A stretch of DNA of 64,000 nucleotides from Actinernus sp. WN-2022 (Eukaryota > Cnidaria > Anthozoa > Actiniaria > Actinernidae). Made by a program: the position numbers and the translations under genes. The notes under the pieces are model-generated. The model worked only from the letters and a program-made list of their open reading frames with translations, was not told the DNA's origin and ran no database searches. Shown here in pieces: positions 56,801 to 60,925 of the stretch. The first letter of the stretch is position 1. Every line of letters starts with the position of its first letter. The stretch lies in contig JAOWCC010000322.1 in NCBI GenBank assembly GCA_030867875.1, positions 124,001-188,000 on the forward strand, in the 5' to 3' direction.

Positions 56801-59045
56801 CATTTTTTTCTCCTTTAGTTTACAATCACGGCCACTCATCACATGTAACTTTATAACTATAACCAAGTCTCACATTACTGTTTTAGAATTTTTAAATTTG
56901 TAACATTTTGTCTCTGTGTATTTTGTGGGATGAAGTGCTCCCGTACAGGGCACCCTTTGCCCCATAGACTCACATGATTGGCTATTTGGGGCATCGTGCC
57001 CCCTTATGATCAGAACATATAAGGACCTTACCCATGGGGGATTATGAATCCGCCCTGGAAAGGATTGGGGGATTATGACCCCCGCGAGAGGATTGGGGCC
57101 TCTCACCAGCATAAGGACCTTACCCATGAGGGATTATGAATCCCTGGGAAGGATTGGGGGAATAACCCTCAGGGAAGGATTTGAGCTCCCGTTGCCATGG
57201 TAACCTAGACCTAAAAGCAATACGTGCCTCAACCTGAGTACTTCATTCCACAACCCCTTTACACCACAAGCTGTTGTATGTCTCACTTATTTCAATGGGT
57301 TGGGAGCATTAATGCTATACTTGTGTATCCTGAGGAAGCTTTAATTATATATTTTCCCTAACCGTACAATAAGTCCCATTTAATTTTATAGCGTCCAAAA
57401 ACAGTCTATAACCAGAAGCTTTAAAGAGGTTCACGTCGTACAATACAACAATTAAAGGGGCTGTGTCACGGTAATATACTTTACATTCGCGTTCCGGGCC
57501 GGAAACAGCTAGTTCCACCGATTTTGATATGAACTAATGAACCTCTGGTCCATGTGGGATGCTTAAAATCAAACTGCAAATATGCAAAAATGACTAACAA
57601 ACAGTGTATATAAACAGTCTCCAGGGAAAATATTGAAAATCCTTTCAATCAAGCATTGAGGGAGGGAAGATTAACTGTTTGTATCCAATTAACAGCCACC
57701 AAACGAGCGATTATTCGATACATGCGCAGTACCATGACATATAGCCCCTTTAACGGCAAAGTTACACAGTAGCGCACTAAGAACAAACACTTATTATTCC
57801 TTTCACTATAGACCAGTTCGCGGTAATTCCGACATTTTGAAATGGGTGCAAACATGGCGCGAAATACAGTGTTTGTATGGGAATGCGTGGCAAATAATTT
57901 CCGTAAAATTGAATTTCTGGAATATTCACTGTCTGTAAAATTAAAATACCAGGTAAAAGATGAACTGATCAAAAGTTGAGGGATGTATACATTTGTCTGT
58001 AACAACGAGTCGAAGTCAGTGGGAAAATTTACACAACGAGATTCTCTTACTTATGCTCTCTTGATTTAACGTATTACTAGTTTAAATGTTACCTTCATTT
58101 ATAAGGATAATCCGATCTGTGATGGTGATGTTGGGATCGGCAAGTAAAGCTAAACAGGATGATAATACAAAGTCAGCTTAAAATTCAGGAGAAAGCTTAA
58201 TACTACTAAAATTGGATTCAACGCTGTTGTCAAATCGATGCAATGTTATGCAGCTTATACGATTCTCTCACTCACGACCCGCACGCTTACAACGTTTTCG
58301 AGCTATGCAGTGATGTTAACATGCACCATAGTTAATAGAGTGGAACGGTTATGAAACCGTGCGACCTTCTTTGTTATATGTTTTTGTTCGCCTTTTTCGA
58401 CCGTGACCGTACACAAAACACAATAGAAATTCCAATATGTTAATCAATCAGCCAATAGAAACGTGTGAGTTCAGTCGTTCAGGGGACGCTAATGAACTAT
58501 GACCGTGCACAATCTTTTGTATTACCCCCTTTCCAACCTAAATCGCAGTGCCTTTGTTAGCCCCTTTGAAGTTTGCCGGGTTTCCTAACCATTCCACTCT
58601 CTTAATTATGCATGTACTAACCGGCATATAATATTTGCGATGACGAAAAACGTGGCAAATAAGAGGACATCCACGGTAAACTATCGTAAATTTGTTTTTT
58701 ACAACAACAAACAAGAAAGTCAAGTGGAAAAGCCTTGAAAACGATGGAAGTTGTAAATTGTAATAAGTAAACTAAAATAATTAGTTAGCTAAGGTCTAGT
58801 CTCTTGATTTTTATAATTAATACTAAATAAAGAACATGAAGTCTAATGAACTGGGAAGTGCAAAACGGAATTATACATCTTAATTGTTTTTTATTCGAAT
58901 CGTATTTTCCTATACAGTAAAATACATAATTAATTAGAAAGGCTGAGCAATGCATGTCTTTCTTACCCCGTTTATCGAAAACTGGTTCACTATGAATGCA
59001 CCGGCTCAAGAGAGCGCAGGAGAACAAAGCGACGACCAACAACAT
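20977..59045 (-). CDS. Gene B: complete astacin-TSP1-TSP1-MAM-MAM-MAM metalloprotease
   Basis: Seventeen minus-strand exons, all with GT-AG borders and compatible phases, join to 2718 coding bases (905 residues). Order in the protein: signal peptide about 1-19; propeptide to about 82 with YEGD (52-55), which fits the FxGD segment whose Asp caps the zinc; dibasic KR82, which would put W92 at mature position 10; astacin domain about 83-281 with HEFMHAMGFWHE (178-189), SIMHYG (233-238) and cysteines C125, C146, C170 and C280 for the two family disulphides; TSRs about 283-338 and 340-398; MAM domains about 402-560, 574-737 and 741-905. Nothing essential is missing, so an active, proteolytically activated secreted enzyme is expected. 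Intron phases are 1,1,1,2,1,1,1,1,1,0,1,1,0,1,1,0. The gene converges on its paralogue A. A TATA-like box lies about 40 bases upstream of the ATG. The family is certain; exons 2 and 3 are the least certain borders; the substrate is unknown. Confidence 0.93.
21064..21783. other. Gene B last intron, unassigned part
   Basis: No exon or clear repeat unit recognised; a short duplicated word CCATGGAACCATG lies at about 21583. Confidence 0.4.
21784..22344. mobile_element. Element with nested inverted repeats
   Basis: Outer ends AAAAGATGGCGGCT (21784) and AGCCGCCATCTTTT (22331) are exact complements. Inside are two hairpins: 21951-22103, containing AAGTGATATCTTCACGTGTG and its complement, and 22128-22262, from ATTACATGGCCGC to GCGGCCATGTAAT. 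A relative of the second hairpin lies at 31015-31155. Confidence 0.7.
22345..22710. other. Gene B intron with (AATAC)n-like stretch
   Basis: Bases 22408-22462 are a run of ACAATACAAT words. A small direct repeat CCTTCATGTAGGCA / CTGCCTACATGAAGG (inverted) flanks it at 22376 and 22483, so the run sits between inverted ends. Confidence 0.5.
22711..22958 (-). CDS. Gene B exon 16: MAM3, central part
   Basis: It follows TTGTCTCGCTAG and ends before GTAAGT, 248 bases. It encodes GYYIYLESSCP, PGTMCLDFWYYMYGATMG, LNLFLDTDPG and WTKSGDQSEVW. The extra cysteine in LESSCP is not seen in the other MAM copies. Confidence 0.94.
22959..24294. repeat. Gene B intron with dispersed repeats and a tandem duplication
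   Basis: Bases 23140-23340 repeat CTGATTGGCTA and GTCTATT words. 23430-23560 is a palindromic block around CTCATGGGCT. 23636-23965 holds two diverged copies of a block with ACTATCAC, ATCACGTGATCGC, CCAAAAT and GGTGAACTATAAC; its left part (GGCAACTATCAGCCGATAG) recurs near 37527. Confidence 0.55.
24295..24459 (-). CDS. Gene B exon 15: MAM3, first third
   Basis: It follows ATATTTATAAG and ends before GTAAGA, 165 bases. It encodes VCDFGVSQPVTCGWTND, TYYNWDTLRGP and GTGPRSG. It is the most divergent of the first-third MAM exons, with a longer gap between the first two cysteines. Confidence 0.91.
24600..24840 (+). mobile_element. SINE-like repeat with duplicated box-B-like segment
   Basis: ATTCAAACCCCTCTG occurs twice (about 24660 and 24710), each followed by GGACGTTA, then CAAGTTTATCAGTCT as in the SINE at 3280-3570. 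The head is unclear. Confidence 0.5.
24917..25111. mobile_element. MITE family Y, copy 2
   Basis: It runs from GAGCGGATTTCGTATTAG to ACGAATCTGCTC and shares the interior of copy 1. It lies 22 bases inside the intron after the donor of gene B exon 14. Confidence 0.72.
25133..25238 (-). CDS. Gene B exon 14: MAM2 end and linker
   Basis: The 106-base exon follows TTCTTTTCTACAG and ends before GTAAGT. It encodes IVLEAVSGPTH, SDIAVDDVLF, GGSCP and the linker IPTLAPG. It is tightly boxed in: a MITE begins 22 bases after the donor and a SINE head lies about 39 bases before the acceptor. Confidence 0.93.
25277..25314 (+). mobile_element. SINE head fragment fused to LINE
   Basis: GATTAGCTCAGTTGTTAGAG and CACCGTCTAGAGTG match the first 38 bases of the SINE at 46459 (box A region) and stop exactly where LINE coding sequence begins. 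Confidence 0.65.
25315..28390 (+). pseudogene. Non-LTR retrotransposon (LINE), 5' truncated and frame-broken
   Basis: It encodes an apurinic-type endonuclease (SETKID, AGDLNCNL, SDHSLTY) followed by reverse transcriptase (YRPIS, MDLSKAFDRI, SGVPQ, YADD at about 27325) and a C-terminal KAWNSL...FKKQ block ending at a TAG near 28146. The 3' end is a short (ATCTT)n run (28371-28390). The reading frame is interrupted by a frameshift near 26435, a TGA at 26797-26799, a one-base loss near 27245, and a short tandem duplication near 27865. It lies antisense to gene B in intron 13. The AATATAAACAGT start suggests truncation just inside the endonuclease. It looks CR1/L2/Rex-like, but the clade was not established. 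Confidence 0.88.
28391..28480 (-). mobile_element. SINE family 2 head, truncated
   Basis: On the minus strand it reads TGACGCAGTGGTTAAGCGC (box A type) and CAGGTTCGCTTCCCGG (box B type) and ends at GCGCCATATGTG, right against the LINE tail. It is a pseudo-tRNA and does not look like a functional tRNA gene. Confidence 0.65.
28481..31014. other. Gene B intron 13, remainder
   Basis: Contains a 50-bp tandem pair (28835-28925, AACCTTATCTGCTGGAGATG), a 42-bp tandem array, and an open frame at 30746-30943 (LTEEDVNCLNELHDND) that I do not recognise. No gene B exon is expected here by phase, and none was seen. Confidence 0.45.
29415..29575. repeat. 42-bp tandem array, about 3.8 copies
   Basis: The unit contains CTCATAAATTCAATAGAAGA and TCGTAATTTCATTGG. 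Its first word also occurs in the terminal repeats of the element at 2207-2844. Confidence 0.85.
31015..31155. repeat. Foldback repeat related to 22128-22262
   Basis: TTACACGGTGGT at the left pairs with ACCACCGTGTAA at the right, with GAAGTTTATCCTCT / GAGGATATATAAACTTC inside. The CGCTCACTCGTAA and TGTAATATCCTCT words are shared with the hairpin at 22128-22262. Confidence 0.75.
31460..31716 (-). CDS. Gene B exon 13: MAM2, central part
   Basis: It follows ATCTCTCAAAG and ends before GTGCGA, 257 bases. It encodes RYIFVETSFP, ASVGCFSFYYYMYGSGMG, LNVYIKD and [11 protein letters not shown]. The 1.9-kb ATGTC satellite ends about 80 bases upstream of its acceptor. Confidence 0.94.
31800..33690. repeat. 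ATGTC-based satellite of about 1.9 kb
   Basis: The array is built from CCATGTCCTATGTC blocks alternating with ACTAATGTCATATTGACT or ACTGATGTCATATTGACT blocks, in irregular order. Its translation is a low-complexity run in every frame and is not a gene. It lies in gene B intron 12, between the two MAM2 exons. Confidence 0.93.
33691..34098. other. Gene B intron 12, remainder
   Basis: AT-rich sequence between the satellite and exon 12; nothing recognised. Confidence 0.5.
34099..34242 (-). CDS. Gene B exon 12: MAM2, first third
   Basis: It follows CTTTCTTCAG and ends before GTACAG, 144 bases. It encodes DTCSFDAGFCSWTQD, WKTGPASDH and TSGKG. A second in-frame acceptor lies six bases further in (exon start 34236), so a two-residue variation at the border is possible. 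Confidence 0.92.
34243..36116. other. Gene B intron 11, AT-rich
   Basis: Contains an (ATT)n run at 35388-35416 and, near 35720-35970, a repeat with GAGGTAAATATCCATCGCTAG that is shared with 47850-48065. No exon recognised. Confidence 0.5.
36117..36225 (-). CDS. Gene B exon 11: MAM1 end and linker
   Basis: The 109-base exon follows TTTTTTGCAG and ends before GTTAGT. It encodes VYFEAERGHN, SDMALDDISFKEHAC and the short Pro/Thr linker ATPAPT into the next MAM. Gene A stops at the equivalent place. Confidence 0.91.
36844..37020. repeat. Foldback repeat of 177 bp
   Basis: AATAGCCCACTTCCGCGATA at the left pairs with TATCGCGGAAGTGGGCTATT at the right. The arms continue through CTTTACTTGTCAC and ACGAGGCCCCG for about 75 bases. 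Confidence 0.85.
37590..37990. repeat. Nested foldback element
   Basis: The outer arms include TTTTTATGGCTAGCATTGTA (about 37640) and its complement near 37925. The inner arms include TTGGATTCAACGCGAGGCAA-type sequence at 37712-37745 and its complement at 37790-37820. Confidence 0.75.
38289..38548 (-). CDS. Gene B exon 10: MAM1, central part
   Basis: The 260-base exon follows ACATTCCTAG and ends before GTGAGT. It encodes GYYVFSESSS, TTGRCLNFYYHMYGNGMG, LRVFVKD and GNKGNQW, and leaves in phase 0 at PNAYE. Confidence 0.94.
38771..41808. mobile_element. Outer inverted-repeat element (about 3.0 kb)
   Basis: CGGTTTCAGCCAGCAGGCGC at the left and its complement GGCTGAAACCG at the right open arms of about 290 bases (38771-39060 and about 41500-41808). 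The arms share GTTTGCCCCCAGGCGAT, TTCCTTCCTTACTTTGCGTG and GAGAAAACGT words. A second inverted-repeat element lies between the arms. No transposase frame was seen. Confidence 0.75.
39129..41090. mobile_element. Inner inverted-repeat element with CCCGAAATGATC repeats
   Basis: The ends TGTACAGCACCCGAAATGAT and ATCATTTCGGGTGCTGTACA are exact complements, and the arms extend about 290 bases. Subterminally, CCCGAAATGATCC recurs about five times per side. The left arm side also holds a 102-bp tandem repeat (39339-39600, ACAGCACAAACAAAAACAA). Confidence 0.82.
41838..42248. repeat. Foldback repeat with about 125-bp arms
   Basis: GATATCAATTCTAAATCAAG with CATGACGTCAGG at the left pairs with CTGACGTCATGTAATTAGC and AATTGATATC at the right; the spacer is about 150 bases. 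It directly follows the outer element above. Confidence 0.8.
42290..42760. repeat. Dispersed repeat family T, copy 1
   Basis: It shares AGTTTCTGAAGGAA, TATCCTTGCC and CTTATTCTTCG in the same order with 46100-46330. Open frames here are not convincing genes. Confidence 0.5.
42993..43139 (-). CDS. Gene B exon 9: MAM1, first third
   Basis: It follows TTTCACGTAG and ends before GTATAT, 147 bases, phase 1 at both ends. It encodes PDDCFFSQGMCYWHQ and NTGPSGDHTDGTG. The spacing between the first two cysteines is shorter than in gene A. A LINE 3' fragment starts about 38 bases upstream of the acceptor. Confidence 0.92.
43170..43617 (+). pseudogene. LINE 3' end fragment with (GTT)n tail
   Basis: Frame 43171-43311 encodes the typical C-terminal block of a LINE ORF (YGKFSLRYNGVTTWNS, then IKTLHSRKLFKSSL) and ends at TAG. 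An AT-rich 3' UTR follows and closes with (GTT)n at about 43590-43617. It is 5' truncated and lies just upstream of gene B exon 9. Confidence 0.75.
43658..44008. repeat. Dispersed repeat, second copy of 9371-9597
   Basis: It starts TAAGCAATTATTGAACGAG and ends with GTGAATCAACCAATCGAAAT, and is longer than the other copy. Short inverted segments (AGCAAAATATGATGAATTG / CAATTCATCATATTTTGCT) lie within it. Confidence 0.6.
44412..44661. repeat. Foldback repeat of 250 bp
   Basis: GTTTCGCATTCAA with ACCGCTGGATGCGACGACTA at the left pairs with TAGTCATCGTATCCAGCGGT and TTGAATGCGAAAC at the right. The arms continue past GCGCAC to CACAAATACCAGCG. Confidence 0.85.
45051..45498. mobile_element. 448-bp TIR element containing a 66-nt hairpin
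   Basis: CAGGAGCCATTACCCAGAGC at the left and GCTCAGGGTAATGGGCTCCT at the right are inverted over about 28 bases. AAGAT precedes the left end and recurs one base past the right end, a possible target duplication. It shares its ends with 283-1983. The right end lies 31 bases from gene B exon 8. Confidence 0.8.
45090..45238. repeat. Hairpin: two 66-nt arms with one mismatch, 17-nt loop
   Basis: Arms 45090-45155 and 45173-45238 begin TTAGCCTGCGTAGCAAGCG and close at CGCTATTTGG / CCAAATAGCG. Confidence 0.95.
45529..45708 (-). CDS. Gene B exon 8: second, canonical TSP1 repeat
   Basis: The 180-base exon follows TTTTAACAG and ends before GTAACC. It encodes GHWGRWSTWSTCSKTC, TRTRKCDDP and CEKVACGLG. 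A TIR element starts 31 bases past its donor and another lies 37 bases before its acceptor, so this exon sits on a small island of unique DNA. Confidence 0.94.
45745..45889. mobile_element. 145-bp MITE beside gene B exon 8 acceptor
   Basis: TAGACCTTTATCACGCAG and CTGAATGATAAAGGTCTA are the inverted ends, followed inward by TGGTCATGTT and AAAATGGCCG. Confidence 0.78.
46389..46995. mobile_element. MITE family V, copy interrupted by a SINE
   Basis: GGCCTTTTGCAGGAAACAGT opens and ATTGCATTCCTGCAAAAG closes the element. Outside the SINE it follows 55284-55542 throughout (CAGTCACGTGCTGA, AACAGGTTTTGCTAATA). Confidence 0.82.
46459..46826 (+). mobile_element. Full-length tRNA-derived SINE
   Basis: It has an intact box A (TAGCTCAGGTGG, 46469-46480) and box B (GGTTCGAATCC, 46512-46522), a body with GCGCTGTATAAATATGGCC near the 3' end, and an ATTATTATTAT tail. 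The internal Pol III promoter looks complete; no anticodon-stem or acceptor pairing of a real tRNA is preserved. Confidence 0.85.
46999..47299. mobile_element. MITE family W, copy 3
   Basis: It follows the family V copy directly (GAGTGTCGAAAACAAAAAG) and ends TCGATTGAAAACCGATCTGC. It has many TGATTGG/CCAATCA words, among them GAAACCAATCACG and GTGATTGGCTC. Confidence 0.65.
47402..47572 (-). CDS. Gene B exon 7: first, divergent TSP1 repeat
   Basis: The 171-base exon follows TTCACAG and ends before GTTAGT. It encodes GGGWSQWTGWSPC, CYKYRQRFC, a Gly/Pro-rich middle and CPPAECN. It has a better tryptophan ladder than its gene A partner but the same unusual second cysteine block. Confidence 0.92.
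47573..48164. other. Gene B intron 6, part
   Basis: Carries the GAGGTAAATATCC repeat shared with 35720-35970 and a G-rich stretch at 48115-48150. No exon recognised. Confidence 0.45.
48165..48452 (+). mobile_element. SINE family 2
   Basis: A weak box A is followed by GGTTCGATTCTCGGC (box B type), then GGGTTTTTCTCCGGGTTC and CCTCCCTCCGTAAAAATC, and an AATAAATAAAAT tail. The tail ends about 45 bases from gene B exon 6. Confidence 0.75.
48498..48716 (-). CDS. Gene B exon 6: Met-turn and end of astacin domain
   Basis: The 219-base exon follows GCTTTATTCTTAG and ends before GTAAGT. It encodes YDYDSIMHYGKMGFS and IGQRQGLSASDIIEI, then LYDCT with the last astacin cysteine. The intron before it is about 5 kb and carries a LINE fossil. 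Confidence 0.94.
48880..50640 (+). pseudogene. Degenerate LINE fossil in gene B intron 5
   Basis: It begins in the end of an endonuclease (SATLIDNIFFN, LRDLSDHLP), continues through a pre-RT region (NKILKSNEVITDIKEIAN) and reverse transcriptase blocks (NFRPISLLSV, FLDLSKAFDTVNHDILL, SCGIPQSVLGPLLF), and has FADE where FADD is expected. Several stops and frameshifts break it (for example near 49215, 49600, 49930 and 50340). Antisense to gene B. Different from the LINE at 25315. Confidence 0.82.
50641..52040. other. Gene B intron 5, region with clustered GACGTCA words
   Basis: TGACGTCA-like words occur at about 50738, 50749, 50911, 50928, 51082, 51093 and 51471. The rest is AT-rich and unassigned. 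Confidence 0.5.
52041..52330. repeat. GGGGCAT-word repeat related to 2207-2844
   Basis: GCAAATGCCCCACC and TATGAAAATGCCC words match those on the opposite strand at 2430-2520. The TIRs of that element were not found here. Confidence 0.5.
52641..52909. mobile_element. MITE family P, copy 2
   Basis: TTAGTTAATAGAGTGGAATT at the left and CCATTCCAATCTATTTACTA at the right, with the same interior as 808-1095 (CCGTGCACAA, CAGTCGTTCAGGG). Confidence 0.8.
52950..53177. repeat. Foldback repeat
   Basis: AACCTGTTAAAGTCGTAGGC and TTAGCTTTTAAGTG at the left pair with CTTAAAAGCTAAGCCTAAGA and TCAACAGGTT at the right. Confidence 0.8.
53712..53902 (-). CDS. Gene B exon 5: astacin zinc-site exon
   Basis: It lies between CTTCTTATCAG and GTATGA. 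It encodes CWSSIGY, DDGCNHKG and HEFMHAMGFWHEQSRPDR: all three zinc histidines, the catalytic Glu, and the Glu after the third His. Phases (2 in, 1 out) are the same as gene A exon a1. Confidence 0.95.
54235..54400 (-). mobile_element. SINE family 2, minus strand
   Basis: On the minus strand it reads GGGTTGACGCAGTGATTAAG, GCGCCACATGTGAG, GAGGGTTTTTCTCCGGG and CTTTCCTCCCTCCGCAAAAA. The 3' part is missing. Confidence 0.7.
54474..54565. repeat. Small foldback repeat
   Basis: GTCGAACTTTTCATGCGCCG pairs with CGGCGCATGAAACATTCGAC. Confidence 0.8.
54580..54795. mobile_element. MITE with TTAGACAACG ends
   Basis: CTTAGACAACG at the left and CGTTGTCTAAG at the right bound a foldback unit whose arms include GCAGAACGAAAAC, AAAGCATTCCA and their complements. 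Confidence 0.7.
55056..55173 (-). CDS. Gene B exon 4: astacin N-terminal half
   Basis: It lies between GTTTTTCAG and GTAAAT and is 118 bases long, entering in phase 1 and leaving in phase 2. It encodes AAIDEFDKHTCIRWVPR and DWVKIVKKSG, the astacin helix and the first disulphide cysteine. The matching exon of gene A is not in the window. Confidence 0.93.
55284..55542. mobile_element. MITE family V, uninterrupted copy
   Basis: TTTTTGCAGGAAACAGTCAC to ATTGCATTCCTGCAAAAGGC, about 259 bp. It serves as the empty-site reference for the SINE-interrupted copy at 46389. Confidence 0.8.
56000..56179 (-). CDS. Gene B exon 3: pro-switch and start of mature astacin
   Basis: It runs from a CGACGACAG acceptor to a GTAAGT donor, 180 bases, phase 1 at both ends. 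It encodes LLYEGDIKL (aspartate-switch type segment), the dibasic KR at 81-82 and GLWKARFIPYEV, the usual start of the mature domain (W..G.IPY type). The acceptor tract is weak in pyrimidines, so the 5' border is slightly less certain. Confidence 0.82.
56180..57451. other. Gene B intron 2, part, with a short tandem pair
   Basis: GGACCTTACCCATG(G/A)GGGATTATGAATCC occurs twice (about 57015 and 57115), forming a 95-bp tandem pair. The rest is unassigned. Confidence 0.5.
57452..57753. mobile_element. 302-bp MITE with TTAAAGGGGCTGTGTCACG end
   Basis: TTAAAGGGGCTGTGTCACGG at the left and CCATGACATATAGCCCCTTT at the right are imperfect inverted ends. Non-coding. Confidence 0.75.
57809..57990. mobile_element. 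Single arm of the TAGACCAGTTCGCGG element
   Basis: It matches one arm of the foldback at 60315-60764 (TAGACCAGTTCGCGGTAA, GTGCAAACATGGCGC, ACCAGGTAAAAGATGAAC). Confidence 0.75.
58093..58149 (-). CDS. Gene B exon 2: propeptide
   Basis: This short 57-base exon lies between a CCTGTTTAG acceptor and a GTAACA donor, phase 1 at both ends. It encodes ADPNITITDRIILINE, which resembles the pro-region helix upstream of astacin domains. It was found by phase and content, being too short for ordinary ORF searches. Confidence 0.8.
58327..58610. mobile_element. MITE family P, copy 3
   Basis: CATAGTTAATAGAGTGGAAC to CATTCCACTCTCTTAATTATG, with the family interior. It is in gene B intron 1. Confidence 0.8.
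58620..58745. repeat. Family U repeat, partial
   Basis: GATGACGAAAAACGTGGCAA and CGGTAAACTATCGTAAATTT match the left part of 20761-20973. Confidence 0.6.
58967..59045 (-). CDS. Gene B exon 1: start codon and signal peptide
   Basis: It opens at ATG (59043-59045) with MLLVVALFSCALLS, a short hydrophobic signal peptide with likely cleavage near the HS-EP step at residues 18-21. It ends in FDKRG before GTAAGA, leaving phase 1, which exon 2 accepts. No earlier in-frame ATG is needed. Confidence 0.85.
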
Positions 59046-59082
59046 GACTGAGTGGTTTACTAACGACTGAACTAACTTAGTG

Positions 59083-59089
59083 TTTTATA
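59083..59089 (-). promoter_or_regulatory. TATA-like box of gene B
   Basis: On the minus strand the sequence reads CCTATAAAACAC, with TATAAAA starting about 44 bases before the ATG. A TATA at this distance would imply a 5' leader of only 10-20 nt. This is inferred from sequence alone; there may be an upstream non-coding exon instead. Confidence 0.4.
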
Positions 59090-60140
59090 GGCAGTTACTT
59101 CAAAGTATTCCGATACTCAGGAAAAAAACTACATTTTAAGTGCATTTAAAAAACATAGGAAGGAAATATTTTCTCGTCTCTATTTAAACAAATAGTTGTT
59201 CTATTATCAAGTACAAAGTAAGATAAAAAGTGTGATAGGTTTTAGTTTCGCATTTAAAATTTTATCAATCATCAGGATGCATACATGGCAAAAGTGCAAT
59301 ATACGATTGCAGATGTCCTTTATAAATATAAAAATAAAGAGAGGGGCTGTTTTATTCAAGGTTGTTATTTCAAATGTTTTAAACTTAACAGTGAATAGCG
59401 ATGTCGGAAGCACTCTTGCTTCACGGGAGAGTGTTATGGGATATTTTCGTGCGCCGTGGATGATATTTCTTACTCGGGAAACGATAAAACCATAAATAAA
59501 TGTGATTTATTCTATTCCCGTGAGCCGTGATTGGTGTTTCTTTTGTTCGTAAAACGAGAAATGGGCTTCTTTTCCACATGAAAACAGAACCATTAGATCA
59601 AACTTTGTTGTCGTGAGCCCGCGGTATTAACTGTCCATGAAATGTGAAACGTTTTCGAAATCAAATTAAACATAATACTAGTTCTAGCCATTTTTGGCTC
59701 GTCTTGAATGAAAGTTACTTTAATTATTTTGTTTTGTTTGGAAATAGCTGTAGTTATTTTCTAAAATATTATTTATTTATATCTTACGTCTTTTGTACAA
59801 CAATTAAAACTATAGAGACTTTATTCTGGCGAGGCACCCAAAAGTCGACAATACCATCAGGGTTAATAGACCCTAAGGATATTTCAGACCACGTGACAGT
59901 CCAGAGGATTCACTACTTTGTTTTCCAATTATAGAAACTGAAACATTTCCTCTTGGGATACAGAAAAATAAACAAAAAGACATGTACACTAGTCAGATGG
60001 TATGAAATGGGGCAACAAGCTGAAAGGGTCTATCGATTCGACCCTACTACCATAGTTGATAAACACTAGTTCTTGGAATTCACTTTCTTAACTTTTATCT
60101 GTGGTGTCTCACAAAAAAATATAACCGATATTTTCCTTGT
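59090..60140. other. Upstream flank of gene B
   Basis: AT-rich sequence with no recognised exon; it should include the gene B promoter region next to the TATA-like box. Confidence 0.4.
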
Positions 60141-60925
60141 TTAAGCAGTGTAAGAAAAGATAAAGAAGATTATAGTCGGTTTACATTACATTAATGTCGT
60201 TAATGAATTAAACATGGCGTTTTACTTAAGCAGTGTAAGAAAAGATAAAGAAGATTATAAAGTTTACATTACATTAATGTAGTTAATGTATGAAACTGCA
60301 TGATATTTTTTTAATAGACCAGTTCGCGGTAAATTCCGACGTTTTGAAAGGGGTGCAAACATGGCGCAAAATACAGTGTTTATATGGGAATCGATGGGAA
60401 TCCGATGCCAAATAAAATCCGTAAAACTGAATTTCTGAAATATTCTTCAGATACAAACTTAAGATACCAGGTAAAAGATGAACATATCGAAATTTGAGGG
60501 ATGTAGCTATTCAGTTTTCCATACATTGTCTGTAAAAACGAGACAGTCAAATTCCGCGTGAAACTTTACAGACAATGTATGGAAAACAGAACAGCTACAT
60601 CCCTCAAATTTCGATATGTTAATCTTTTACCTGGTATCTTAAGTTTGTATCTGAAGAATATTTCAGAAATTCGATTTTAGGGATTATATTTGGCATCAGA
60701 TTCCCATCGATTCGCCATGTTTGCACCGCTTTCAAAATGTCGGAATTTACCGCGAACTGGTCTATTAAGCAGTGTTAGAAAAGATAAAGAAGATTATATG
60801 GTTTACATTTAAAAAAATGTCTTTAATGTATCAAAAAAGATATTTAAGCAGTGTAAGGAAAGATAAAGAAGATTATACTGTTACATTAATACTAATGTAG
60901 TTAATGTATCAACGTATTTTTATAA
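60141..60925. repeat. Tandem array of about 84 bp, four copies, split by a foldback element
   Basis: Units begin TTAAGCAGTGTAAGAAAAGA at 60141, 60226, 60765 and 60843 and contain AAGAAGATTATA and TTTACATTACATTAATG. The inserted element separates units two and three. Confidence 0.85.
60315..60764. mobile_element. 450-bp foldback element with TTAA target duplication
   Basis: TAGACCAGTTCGCGGTAAAT at the left and ATTTACCGCGAACTGGTCTA-type sequence at the right open arms of about 210 bases. TTAA stands immediately outside both ends (60311-60314 and 60765-60768). No coding capacity. A single-arm relative lies at 57809. Confidence 0.88.
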
